Assembly (NCBI GenBank): GCA_028279995.1
Contig: JANQMQ010000284.1
Coordinates: 1-5,713 of the forward strand
Source of the DNA: Candidatus Phaeomarinibacter sp.
GTDB taxonomy: Bacteria > Pseudomonadota > Alphaproteobacteria > CGMCC-115125
Length of the DNA: 5,713 bases
Direction: 5' to 3'
Shown: positions 1-5,713 of the stretch, one piece after another
How positions within the stretch are numbered: position 1 is the stretch's first letter
Layout of the letters: each line of letters opens with the position of its first letter
Notes under the pieces: model-generated
Seen by the model: the letters and a program-made list of their open reading frames with translations, nothing else
What the model was told of the DNA's origin: nothing
Database searches by the model: none
Translations under genes and position numbers: made by a program

Positions 1-403
1 TCTGGGTGCAGTTGGTGTAGGGAGCAGCCATCTGCTGACCCTCGTCCACCTGCATGCCGATGCCCAATGGCAATTCAACACCCAGCGGTGTGCGCGATAC
101 CATCAGCAGATCAGCCGTACGCGGGTGATAGGCAATTGTCACATGCAGCAAGACTTCCTGGGTATCGGCGTTGGAGAGAACCTGCTGCATCGAACAGAAC
201 TCGACACCGTCCGAAGGCGTGCATTCAAACACCCACATCCCGTGCTGCTCGACGATGCTCGGCTCGACCTTCGCCCCTTCGGCCTGTTGGGCCTGCGCAC
301 CGTTGATGCCCAGGGCCAGAACGATGCCTGCGCCGGCAACAGCCACTAGCTTGCGAAGACCAGCGATACGGCTCGTGGATGTGAAAATCTTGCTGCGGAT
401 CAT
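1..403 (-). CDS. Invasion-associated locus B (IalB) family exported protein, C-terminus cut by window edge
   Basis: Reading leftward from an ATG at 403, the frame stays open for 134 codons to the window edge, so the C-terminus is missing. Residues 1-38 look like a Sec signal peptide: basic start (R3, K5, R12, R17, K18), hydrophobic stretch about 19-33, and cleavage predicted after A-Q-A at 36-38. The mature part has the IalB family pattern: a W-V-F-E-C strand (residues 57-61), a second cysteine nine residues later (C70, in F-C-S-M-Q-Q), then a beta-rich section with a P-L-G-V motif (106-109) and another cysteine at 132. C61 and C70 could form a disulphide in the periplasm. The family is named after a Bartonella invasion locus, but most alphaproteobacterial members are in free-living species and have no known function, so a virulence role should not be assumed. 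A GAAGGA ribosome site (411-416) sits about 7 bases before the ATG, supporting this start. It is divergent from the yejA-like gene. Confidence 0.85.
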   Translation of the reverse strand, partial: MIRSKIFTSTSRIAGLRKLVAVAGAGIVLALGINGAQAQQAEGAKVEPSIVEQHGMWVFECTPSDGVEFCSMQQVLSNADTQEVLLHVTIAYHPRTADLLMVSRTPLGVELPLGIGMQVDEGQQMAAPYTNCTQ

Positions 404-464
404 AGATGTGTCCTTCAAAACCTCGAGGGCGCCGGTTCGGTGTGAGGCGCCGTATGCGTACCAC

Positions 465-493
465 CGCTAACGCGGCACGCTCTATCCTGTCAA
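465..493 (-). promoter_or_regulatory. Candidate sigma-70-type promoter for the ialB-like gene
   Basis: On the minus strand a perfect TTGACA (-35) lies at 493-488. After a 17-base spacer it is followed by TTAGCG at 470-465, a weak -10 match. The -10 lies about 60 bases before the ATG at 403, so the 5' leader would be roughly 50-55 bases. The -35 match and spacing are good, but the -10 is poor. Alphaproteobacterial -10 boxes are often degenerate, so this is only a candidate. Confidence 0.3.
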
Positions 494-601
494 ATCAACC
501 ATACTCAAGCACGGTATTAACCATGGTCTGGCCAACCTGCGGCAACGGACCTGCCCCATTTCAGCCGTCATAGCCTGTCATCTAAACCCAAATATGCATC
601 G

Positions 602-619
602 GCTTTTATGAACAAAAGC
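602..619. repeat. Perfect 6-base inverted repeat GCTTTT-n6-AAAAGC
   Basis: GCTTTT (602-607) and AAAAGC (614-619) are exact reverse complements around a 6-base centre, ATGAAC. The repeat lies 100 bases before the yejA start and about 200 bases before the ialB-like start. The dyad could be a repressor or activator site, or a weak hairpin. The T-run lies inside the stem and no T-tract follows, so a standard terminator is unlikely. Its function is unknown. Confidence 0.4.
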
Positions 620-692
620 AATGTTGCTGGATGTGGCACTGACAGGCCACTCTGGCGACCGGACCGACTCGGCACGCAATCGACCGAGCTGA

Positions 693-705
693 TCCGGCAG
701 CCGGA
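693..705. repeat. Small palindrome next to the yejA ribosome-binding site
   Basis: TCCGG (693-697) pairs perfectly with CCGGA (701-705) around a 3-base CAG loop. It ends five bases before the likely GGAAA ribosome site (710-714). In mRNA it would form a short GC-rich hairpin right upstream of the initiation region. It may have no role, because palindromes this short are common in GC-rich DNA. Confidence 0.3.
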
Positions 706-719
706 AACTGGAAACAAAG

Positions 720-2543
720 ATGGGCGCTTTTATGGTCACGCGGCAGACAATCCTCTCAGCATGTGCAGCACTGGCAGTGATGGCAGGATCCCTCGCCGCT
801 ACCCTCGGTGCGGCAGCGCAGACCCCGCAACACGGCATTGCCATGCACGGAGAGCCGAAATATCCCGCCGGTTTCACCCGCTTTGACTATGTGAACGACC
901 GGGCTCCGAAGGAAGGCGAGATCAAGCTGGCAGCGATTGGCGGCTTTGACAGCCTGAACCCCATGATCGTGCGTGGGACCCCGGCCGCCGGCATTCGCTG
1001 GCATGTGTTTGAGAGCCTGATGGGCCGGGCCTACGATGAGCCGTTTTCGCTCTATGGCCTGATTGCCGAAAACATCATGACGCCGGATGACCGCAGCTGG
1101 GTCGAGTTTACCCTGCGCCCGGAAGCCCGCTTTTCCGATGGTCAGCCCATCACCGTCGATGATGTGATGTTCACGGTCGAAACGCTTCGTGACCAGGGCC
1201 GCCCCAATCACAAATTCTATTACGGCAAGGTCGCCTCCATGGAGAAGACCGGTGACCGCTCGGTGCGCCTGACCTTTACGGAAGACGGCGACCGGGAGAT
1301 GCCGCTGATCATGGGGCTGATGCCGATCCTGCCCAAGCATGTGTATGAAGGTCAGGACTTCACCCGCACCGGCCTGACCCCGATGATCGGATCCGGCCCC
1401 TACACCATCGGTGAGGTAGACCCCGGCAGCAGCATCACCTATGTGCGTAATCCGGACTATTGGGGCAAGCATGTGCCCGCCGCGCGCGGTCACAATAACT
1501 TTGACCGTATCCGCTACGACTATTATCGAGACGCCAATGCGTCATTCGAGGCGTTCAAGTCAGGTGAATACACCATGCGCATCGAAGATGATCCGACGCG
1601 CTGGTCAACGGGCTATGACGTGCCGGCGGTCAAGGATGGCCGGATCACCCGCGAAGACCTGCGCAAGCGTACACCGTCGGGCATGCGGGCCCTCGTCTTC
1701 AACACACGCCGTGATGTGTTCTCAGACATTCGTGTCCGCCAGGCCCTCGGCCTGATGTTCGATTTTGAGTGGATCAACAAGAACCTGTTCTATGGGCTCT
1801 ACACCCGCACCCAGAGTTTCTATGACAACTCCGAACTTGCCTCGACCGGACGACCGGCCAGCCCGGCGGAGAAGGCACTGCTGGCGCCGTTCCCGGATGC
1901 GGTTACACCGGAGATCATGGCGTCCGGCTATGTGGCGCCGCGCACTGATGGCAGCGGCCGCAACCGTGCGCAGATGCGTAACGCGCTGGCACTGCTCAAG
2001 GAGGCCGGATATGAGGTCGTCGATGCCAAACTCGTTGATGCGTCCGGCAGGCAGTTCACATTTGAGATTCTGGTGGCAAGTCCGGAGGACGAACGCATCG
2101 CCCTCACCTTCGCCCGCAATCTTGAGCGTCTTGGAATCGACGCAACAATCCGCAATGTCGATTCCAGCCAGTATCAGCAGCGCCGACAGACTTATGACTT
2201 CGACATGATCTTCAACTTCTGGTCGGCGTCCCTGAGCCCCGGCAATGAGCAGTCATTCTACTGGGGCGGTGACAGCGCGGACACGGACGGGACGCGCAAC
2301 TACATGGGCGTGAAGTCAGAGGCAGTGGACGCGATGATTGCCGCCATGCTGGAAGCCCGCGACCGCGAAGACTTCGTGACCGCCGTTCGTGCACTGGACC
2401 GCGTGCTGCTGTCCGGACACTACGTCATTCCGCTCTATCACGCCCCGGACCAGTGGGTAGCGCGCTGGAACACGCTTGATCACCCGCAGATACAGCCGAA
2501 CTTTGTGCGCTTTGACACCTGGTGGTATTCCGGACTGAACTGA
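720..2543 (+). CDS. yejA: Periplasmic oligopeptide-binding protein, YejA type (ABC transporter solute-binding protein family 5)
   Basis: This 607-residue protein probably captures peptides in the periplasm and passes them to an inner-membrane ABC importer. In Escherichia coli, YejABEF imports peptide-like microcin C. Residues 1-33 form a signal peptide (R8, hydrophobic about 11-33, cleavage after A-A-A at 31-33). The mature N-terminus has the YejA hallmark H-G-x-P-K-Y-P then F-D-Y-V-N (about 43-59). The family-5 signature follows at 137-154 (R-F-S-D-G-Q-P-I-T-V-D-D-V-M-F). Later YejA-like blocks include G-S-G-R-N-R, K-E-A-G-Y, S-P-G-N-E-Q-S-F-Y-W-G, R-N-Y-M-G-V and a C-terminal L-D-R-V-L-L-S-G-H-Y-V-I-P-L-Y. 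Length matches full-length YejA. The ATG at 720 follows GGAAA by five bases; the in-frame ATG at 732 is an alternative that shortens the signal peptide by four residues. No yejB, yejE or yejF follows, because the next gene is convergent. The permease must be encoded elsewhere, upstream outside this window, or be shared with another system. The peptide specificity cannot be read from the sequence. Confidence 0.92.
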   Translation: MGAFMVTRQTILSACAALAVMAGSLAATLGAAAQTPQHGIAMHGEPKYPAGFTRFDYVNDRAPKEGEIKLAAIGGFDSLNPMIVRGTPAAGIRWHVFESLMGRAYDEPFSLYGLIAENIMTPDDRSWVEFTLRPEARFSDGQPITVDDVMFTVETLRDQGRPNHKFYYGKVASMEKTGDRSVRLTFTEDGDREMPLIMGLMPILPKHVYEGQDFTRTGLTPMIGSGPYTIGEVDPGSSITYVRNPDYWGKHVPAARGHNNFDRIRYDYYRDANASFEAFKSGEYTMRIEDDPTRWSTGYDVPAVKDGRITREDLRKRTPSGMRALVFNTRRDVFSDIRVRQALGLMFDFEWINKNLFYGLYTRTQSFYDNSELASTGRPASPAEKALLAPFPDAVTPEIMASGYVAPRTDGSGRNRAQMRNALALLKEAGYEVVDAKLVDASGRQFTFEILVASPEDERIALTFARNLERLGIDATIRNVDSSQYQQRRQTYDFDMIFNFWSASLSPGNEQSFYWGGDSADTDGTRNYMGVKSEAVDAMIAAMLEARDREDFVTAVRALDRVLLSGHYVIPLYHAPDQWVARWNTLDHPQIQPNFVRFDTWWYSGLN

Positions 2544-2545
2544 CG

Positions 2546-3133
2546 CTACTCAGCGGCGGCAGGCGACAGCTTGGCCTGTTTCATGGCTTCGGTCTTGGCT
2601 GTCCACTTGGCGATGGCGGCGCGGGCTTCAGCGCCCTCTTCTGCCATGTACCTGTCGTGGCACTCGTCACGGACCGTGATCTCAAGGGCAAGTCCGTTGG
2701 GGTCGAAGAAATAGATCGAGTGGCAGAACTCATGGTTGATGGGCCCGAACACCGGCACCTTGGCTTCTTCCAGCCGTGTCTTGAACTGCGCCTGTTCCTC
2801 CATTGAGGCTACTTCAAAGGCGAAGTGATAGTCCTCAATACCGTCCTTCATGGTGAAGAGATCTTCCTTCACCGAGTTCGGCTCATCGAAAAACGCGAGA
2901 AAATTCCCGTCACCCATCTTGAAGAACAGGTGCATGTAGGGCCGGTCATTGCCGGCTGGGTCCTTGTCGAAGGCCAGCGCCGCACCGTCTTCCAGACCCA
3001 GAATGTCGACGTAGAACTTCCTGGTTTCCCCAGCGTCACGGCAGCGAAATGCCGAATGGTGGATACCCGTAATTGTCGGCGCCGCGGTCTTGATGTCGCC
3101 GATGTGATCGACTGTCCCAAGCATCTCTTTCAT
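2546..3133 (-). CDS. VOC (glyoxalase/extradiol dioxygenase superfamily) protein
   Basis: This 195-residue cytoplasmic protein has the vicinal oxygen chelate fold: two beta-alpha-beta-beta-beta modules that bind a divalent metal. The first module starts at G-I-H-H-S-A-F (23-29), with the usual helix feature F-Y-V-D-I-L-G-L at 40-47. The second begins at D-Y-H-F-A-F-E-V (101-108) and closes with Y-F-F-D-P-N-G-L-A-L-E-I (141-152). Predicted metal ligands are H26, H103 and E151, the normal positions, so a working metal site is likely. The substrate is unknown; glyoxalase, dioxygenase, epimerase and resistance enzymes all share this fold. After the fold comes a charged, alanine-rich tail of about 40 residues, probably helical, longer than in minimal VOC proteins. 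The ATG at 3133 follows AGGGAG by about 7 bases, a strong site. The stop codon lies two bases from the yejA stop on the other strand. It is 70 bases downstream of the DUF4174 gene and may be read through from it. Confidence 0.88.
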   Translation of the reverse strand: MKEMLGTVDHIGDIKTAAPTITGIHHSAFRCRDAGETRKFYVDILGLEDGAALAFDKDPAGNDRPYMHLFFKMGDGNFLAFFDEPNSVKEDLFTMKDGIEDYHFAFEVASMEEQAQFKTRLEEAKVPVFGPINHEFCHSIYFFDPNGLALEITVRDECHDRYMAEEGAEARAAIAKWTAKTEAMKQAKLSPAAAE

Positions 3134-3203
3134 GGCGTTTCTCCCTATATGTTTGCTGGGAGCCTAGCGCGTTGTTCCTGCTGTGAAAATCCCAGACCGT
3201 CAC

Positions 3204-3734
3204 CTACCGGCCAAAGGTCTCTCCGCCCCACATGCGGTTTTCCATCTCCTCGCGGCGTTCCAACTCACGCGCTTTGGCCTCGATCTCACGTTGCCGCATG
3301 GGCATCGTGTCGATCAGGTCCAGCATGTCCTGGATATCGCCGGGTGCAGTGCCCCGGTCCTTGATGCCGCCATCCTTGCCAACAAGCGTAATGGAGATCG
3401 GCTTTCCGGCCTGGCCATACACCGTGCGCAGCCGGTCGGAATCGAAAGAGTGGTCCGGGGTCTCGTCAAGCGCCGGGTCCCAGACGGTCACTTCATGGCC
3501 GGCCACGGTGACCACCATCACGTCCCGGTCCGCAAGGGCCTCGCGCGACTGGCGCAGCGCAATGCGTATGTCGTCAAGCACAGGGTCGCTGCTGGCTTCC
3601 GCCACGACGACGATGGGGCGATAGGTCCATTCTAGACGGTCAATCTGGGCGGTGGCCGGTGTCACAGTGAGCAACGCCGTGGCAACGGCCAGCGTTGGCA
3701 CCAGGCTTTTTTTGCAGGTCATGCCCCAAAACAT
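3204..3734 (-). CDS. DUF4174 family exported protein
   Basis: From the ATG at 3734 the protein has 176 residues. It begins with a signal peptide (K8, K9, hydrophobic 11-24, cleavage after A-T-A at 27-29), so it is probably periplasmic. The rest matches DUF4174: an L-x-W-x-x-R-P-I-V-V-V start (34-44), an A-L-A-D-R-D-V-M-V-V strand, L-V-G-K-D-G-G-I-K (117-125), and the family's L-I-D-T-M-P-M-R-Q-R-E-I (140-151). It ends in a charged Glu/Arg-rich helix. The family resembles a thioredoxin-like fold in layout but has no CxxC here, and its function is unknown. Start choice: the frame opens further to a GTG at 3776, which would overlap the phosphatase gene by 14 bases, lacks a ribosome site and places 14 polar residues before the signal peptide. 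The ATG at 3734 has GGGGG about 11 bases upstream; the ATG at 3722 is also possible. It lies 28 bases after the phosphatase stop, so the two probably share a transcript. Confidence 0.82.
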   Translation of the reverse strand: MFWGMTCKKSLVPTLAVATALLTVTPATAQIDRLEWTYRPIVVVAEASSDPVLDDIRIALRQSREALADRDVMVVTVAGHEVTVWDPALDETPDHSFDSDRLRTVYGQAGKPISITLVGKDGGIKDRGTAPGDIQDMLDLIDTMPMRQREIEAKARELERREEMENRMWGGETFGR

Positions 3735-3762
3735 AGGAGCATCGGCCCCCTTGCCAAGCTGC

Positions 3763-4500
3763 CTATGCCGGATCACGCGCGAAGATGGCCTCGAGACTGG
3801 TCATGTTCATGCCGTGCTTGACGTAGTTGTACGGCGTCACGTTGACGGCCTTGATGATCCGCCGCGCGATTTCCGTCCCGTCACCCACTTCCTTCGGAAC
3901 CAGATCGACATCGATGATGTTGATGCAGGCCGGATCCTGCTCAAAGGCCTGAATGGCCCTAAGGCCATTGCCCGTGCACCAGCCCAGAAGCAGACGGTTG
4001 ATGCCTTCATGGGCAACAACCAGTGCGGTGTGCCAGTTTGGTGAGGCAAGAAGGTCCGTAAGGCCGGCAACCGCCCTGTCCATCGCGTCGCCGAATACTT
4101 CGCCCGCCGGCCCCATGCGGGCGTCGGGTTCTGCCGCCTGATCGAAGGTGAAGGTCATCACTGCGGCGATGTCGTCCTGTTCCATTACCGGCCCGAAACC
4201 ACCGCCATGGATTTCCACCAGACGCCTGTCGTATTCAAGCTCCGGCACGGGTGTTTCCAGCTGCTCGAGTGCAAGCTTCGCTGTTTGCTCCGTGCGCGGA
4301 TAACCGGAGCAAATGGCGCGATCAAACGTGACGTGCGAAAGCGCCTGTCCGGCGGCCCTTGCCTGGGCCTGTCCAAGTTCGGTGAGGGGTACAAGTGATG
4401 TATCACCGGTCTCCCGGACCTGTCGGGAGAAGTAGTTTACGTGGCCGTGACGCATCAGGTAGATGCGCCGCCGGCCCGTTGTGCCCGGCAATGCACTCAT
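3763..4500 (-). CDS. Histidine phosphatase family protein (phosphoglycerate mutase-like)
   Basis: This 245-residue soluble protein has the histidine phosphatase core. The phosphate-accepting histidine is H18 in L-M-R-H-G-H (15-20). A pocket arginine, R69, lies in C-S-G-Y-P-R-T-E-Q-T-A (64-74). A likely acid, E96, is in L-V-E-I-H-G-G-G (94-101). The second catalytic histidine is H164 in V-V-A-H-E-G (161-166). A P-x-G-E-V-F segment (131-136) stands where many relatives have G-E-S. All catalytic residues are present, so it should be an active phosphatase or mutase. The substrate is unknown, and it is not clearly glycolytic phosphoglycerate mutase because the L-N-E-R-H-Y-G block of that enzyme is absent. 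A C-terminal tail of about 25 residues (N-V-T-P-Y-N-Y-V-K-H-G-M-N) follows the core. There is no signal peptide, so it is cytoplasmic. GGAG lies 8 bases before the ATG at 4500. It is likely the first gene of a unit with the DUF4174 gene. Confidence 0.88.
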   Translation of the reverse strand: MSALPGTTGRRRIYLMRHGHVNYFSRQVRETGDTSLVPLTELGQAQARAAGQALSHVTFDRAICSGYPRTEQTAKLALEQLETPVPELEYDRRLVEIHGGGFGPVMEQDDIAAVMTFTFDQAAEPDARMGPAGEVFGDAMDRAVAGLTDLLASPNWHTALVVAHEGINRLLLGWCTGNGLRAIQAFEQDPACINIIDVDLVPKEVGDGTEIARRIIKAVNVTPYNYVKHGMNMTSLEAIFARDPA

Positions 4501-4522
4501 TTGGTTTGCTCCAAAGACCTAG

Positions 4523-4600
4523 TGTCACCCCGGAGCTGATCCGGGATCGGGACAATGTGAGTACTGCCATGTGAGAGATCGGCGCAAGGCCGGGATGACA
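4523..4600. repeat. Intergenic palindromic repeat element (alphaproteobacterial TGTCA-YCCCGG type)
   Basis: A 78-base element fills most of the gap between the racemase-like and phosphatase genes. Its ends are inverted repeats: TGTCACCCCGG at 4523-4533 against CCGGGATGACA at 4590-4600, 10 of 11 matching, and the one mismatch is a G-T type pair in RNA. Each end also folds on itself: CCCGGA-GCTGA-TCCGGG at 4529-4545 (perfect), and on the minus strand CGGC-CTTGC-GCCG near 4593-4581. The two 26-base halves agree at 17 positions when read inward. Outside the element, AGACC (4515-4519) and GGTCT (4601-4605) can extend the stem past a 3-base bulge. The design, and the words TGTCATCCCGG-CCTTGCGCCG and CCCGG-AGCTGATCCGGG, match dispersed extragenic repeats I recall from many alphaproteobacteria. 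It may act as a terminator or mRNA-stabilising hairpin for the racemase-like gene, which ends 12 bases away. Confidence 0.75.
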
Positions 4601-4611
4601 GGTCTGGGTTG

Positions 4612-5713
4612 CTAGATTGCTTCCTTGGCTTTCAGGCCTGCAATGTCGTCGGCCGAGAAGCCCCAGGCACCGAGCACCGCATCGGTATCGCCACCGGCTT
4701 CCGGCGGTGGTCCCTGAATTTCGGATGGCGTGCCGAAGAACCGCGGAGCCACATTCGGCTGCGCCACGCCGTCGATTTCCACGACGGTCTTGCGGGCTGC
4801 GTTATGTGGGTGATTGATGGTCTCGCCGATCGCCAGAACAGGCGCGAAGCAGATATCCGTGCCTTCCATAATCTCGCACCACTCGTCGCGGGTCTTCGAC
4901 TTCATGACTGTGGAGAGCTTCTCCTTGAGGTCGGGCCATTGGCCCTTATCCATCTGCGCGTCAAACGCCGGGTCATTGAGGCCCGCCTTCTCGCGCAGCA
5001 GCGCATAGAACTGAGGCTCGATGGAGCCGAGCGACACGAACTTGCCGTCAGAACATTCATAGGTGTCGTAGAAGTGGGCGCCGCCGTCGAGCATGTTGCG
5101 GTAGCGGTCGTCCTCCCACATACCAGACGCCATGAAGCCGAAGAACATGGCCATCAGCGACGTTGCGCCGTCTGTCATGGCCGTATCGACGACCTGCCCC
5201 TTGCCTGTTGCCGTTGCACTATGCAGTGCCGCCAACATACCCATGGCGAGATAGAGCGCACCGCCGCCGAAGTCCCCCACGAGGTTGAGCGGCGGAACAG
5301 GCTTGCCTTCCTTGGGGCCGATGGCGTGAAGCGCGCCTGTGAGAGAGATGTAGTTGATGTCATGACCGGCAGCGTGCGCGAGCGGGCCTTCCTGGCCCCA
5401 GCCGGTCATGCGGCCATAGACGATCTTGGGGTTGCGGGCGAGCACCACATCGGGGCCTAGGCCAAGGCGTTCCATCACACCTGGGCGGAACCCTTCCTGC
5501 AGGATGTCTGCCTGCTCGACGAGCTTCAGCACCGTTTCGATGGCATCCGGGTTTTTGAGATCAAGGGCAATGGATTTGCGTCCGCGCGATGTCACGTCAA
5601 ACTTGGAGCCGCCCCGTGCGCCCTTGCGGTCGATGCGGATGACTTCGGCACCCATGTCTGACAGCAGCATGGCGCAGAACGGTCCTGGACCAATGCCTGC
5701 AAATTCCAGAACC
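4612..5713 (-). CDS. Alpha-methylacyl-CoA racemase-like enzyme (CoA-transferase family III, CaiB/BaiF), N-terminus cut by window edge
   Basis: The open frame runs from the right edge to a stop at 4612 (366 visible residues). The ATG at 5670 is internal: codons before it encode [14 protein letters not shown], the conserved family N-terminus, so roughly ten residues are missing. Alpha-methylacyl-CoA racemases epimerise the C2 methyl of 2-methylacyl-CoA esters so that branched-chain acids can enter beta-oxidation. Counting from that internal Met, the catalytic pair is H103 (G-H-D-I-N-Y) and D133 (V-G-D-F-G-G-G), and E218 lies in S-I-E-P-Q-F-Y. The spacings of 30 and 85 residues equal those of H126, D156 and E241 in Mycobacterium tuberculosis MCR, which argues for a racemase rather than a true CoA-transferase; in transferases such as formyl-CoA transferase an Asp is the acyl-carrying residue. 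The CoA-binding start (G-A-E-V-I-R-I-D-R) and the C-terminal domain are complete. It is cytoplasmic. The substrate could be a methyl-branched fatty or sterol side-chain acyl-CoA. Confidence 0.88.
   Translation of the reverse strand, partial: VLEFAGIGPGPFCAMLLSDMGAEVIRIDRKGARGGSKFDVTSRGRKSIALDLKNPDAIETVLKLVEQADILQEGFRPGVMERLGLGPDVVLARNPKIVYGRMTGWGQEGPLAHAAGHDINYISLTGALHAIGPKEGKPVPPLNLVGDFGGGALYLAMGMLAALHSATATGKGQVVDTAMTDGATSLMAMFFGFMASGMWEDDRYRNMLDGGAHFYDTYECSDGKFVSLGSIEPQFYALLREKAGLNDPAFDAQMDKGQWPDLKEKLSTVMKSKTRDEWCEIMEGTDICFAPVLAIGETINHPHNAARKTVVEIDGVAQPNVAPRFFGTPSEIQGPPPEAGGDTDAVLGAWGFSADDIAGLKAKEAI

Larger units (their letters stand above)
404..719. other. Divergent intergenic region between the ialB-like gene and yejA
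   Basis: About 316 bases separate two divergent start codons, so promoters for both genes should lie here. It holds a candidate minus-strand promoter (465-493), a perfect 6-base inverted repeat (602-619) and a small palindrome just before the yejA start (693-705). I found no convincing plus-strand -35/-10 pair for yejA. The short reading frames that cross the region have no ribosome site or recognisable product. The left half is comparatively AT-rich around 480-620, as expected for promoter DNA in a GC-rich genome. Confidence 0.6.

Noticed and set aside
686..697. GAGCTGATCCGG shared with the repeat element at 4533-4544, suggesting a second degenerate copy before yejA
   Set aside because: Only 12 bases match and the TGTCA-CCCCGG end is absent. 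About one 12-base match is expected by chance in a window this size.
725..764. Possible lipobox (L-S-A-C, residues 12-15) making YejA a lipoprotein
   Set aside because: The cysteine comes before most of the hydrophobic segment, so no proper signal h-region precedes it; an ordinary cleavage site (A-A-A, 31-33) fits better.
608..886. Small plus-strand frame starting inside the dyad upstream of yejA
   Set aside because: It has no ribosome site, overlaps the yejA start in another frame, and its translation has no recognisable signal or domain.
756..1493. Minus-strand open frame (245 codons) opposite yejA
   Set aside because: A shadow of the yejA coding frame: low-complexity composition, no recognisable domain, and the plus-strand protein is clearly real.
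3156..3195. Inverted repeat CTGGGA / TCCCAG between the VOC and DUF4174 genes
   Set aside because: The arms are only 6 bases with a 28-base loop and no T-tract, so it is too weak to call a terminator.
4519..4615. CTAG on both sides of the repeat element as a target-site duplication
   Set aside because: The right copy is 11 bases away from the element's end and overlaps the racemase-like stop codon; the left copy abuts the end. The positions are not symmetrical.
4609..5460. Long plus-strand open frame (283 codons) opposite the racemase-like gene
   Set aside because: It is the antisense of a strongly conserved gene. Long stop-free antisense frames are common in GC-rich DNA; the translation resembles no family and has no ribosome site.

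Overview
The window looks like chromosomal DNA from an alphaproteobacterium. It is GC-rich (about 60% by eye). It carries an invasion-associated locus B (IalB) type secreted protein, a DUF4174 protein, a YejA-type binding protein, and an intergenic palindromic repeat of the TGTCA-YCCCGG kind common in alphaproteobacterial genomes. Genus cannot be settled from the sequence. I saw no tRNA, rRNA, CRISPR array, transposase or phage gene.

Layout: (1) On the minus strand at the left edge is an IalB-family exported protein, cut off at its C-terminus. (2) A divergent intergenic region of about 316 bases follows, with a candidate promoter for the ialB-like gene and two small palindromes. (3) On the plus strand is a full-length periplasmic peptide-binding protein of the YejA type; no permease or ATPase gene is next to it. 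(4) Convergent to it, with only two bases between the stop codons, starts a minus-strand block. In transcription order (right to left) the block is an alpha-methylacyl-CoA racemase-like CoA-transferase family III enzyme (N-terminus cut by the right edge), a 78-base repeat element, a histidine phosphatase, a secreted DUF4174 protein, and a VOC metalloenzyme-like protein.

The histidine phosphatase and DUF4174 genes are about 28 bases apart and probably co-transcribed; the VOC gene, 70 bases further on, may belong to the same unit. The racemase-like gene is separated from them by the repeat element. The content fits ordinary chromosomal metabolism and envelope functions: peptide uptake, branched-chain acyl-CoA handling and periplasmic proteins. 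I found no convincing new multi-gene system. The best items for a second look are the repeat element, the orphan yejA-like gene and the uncharacterised phosphatase/DUF4174/VOC group.
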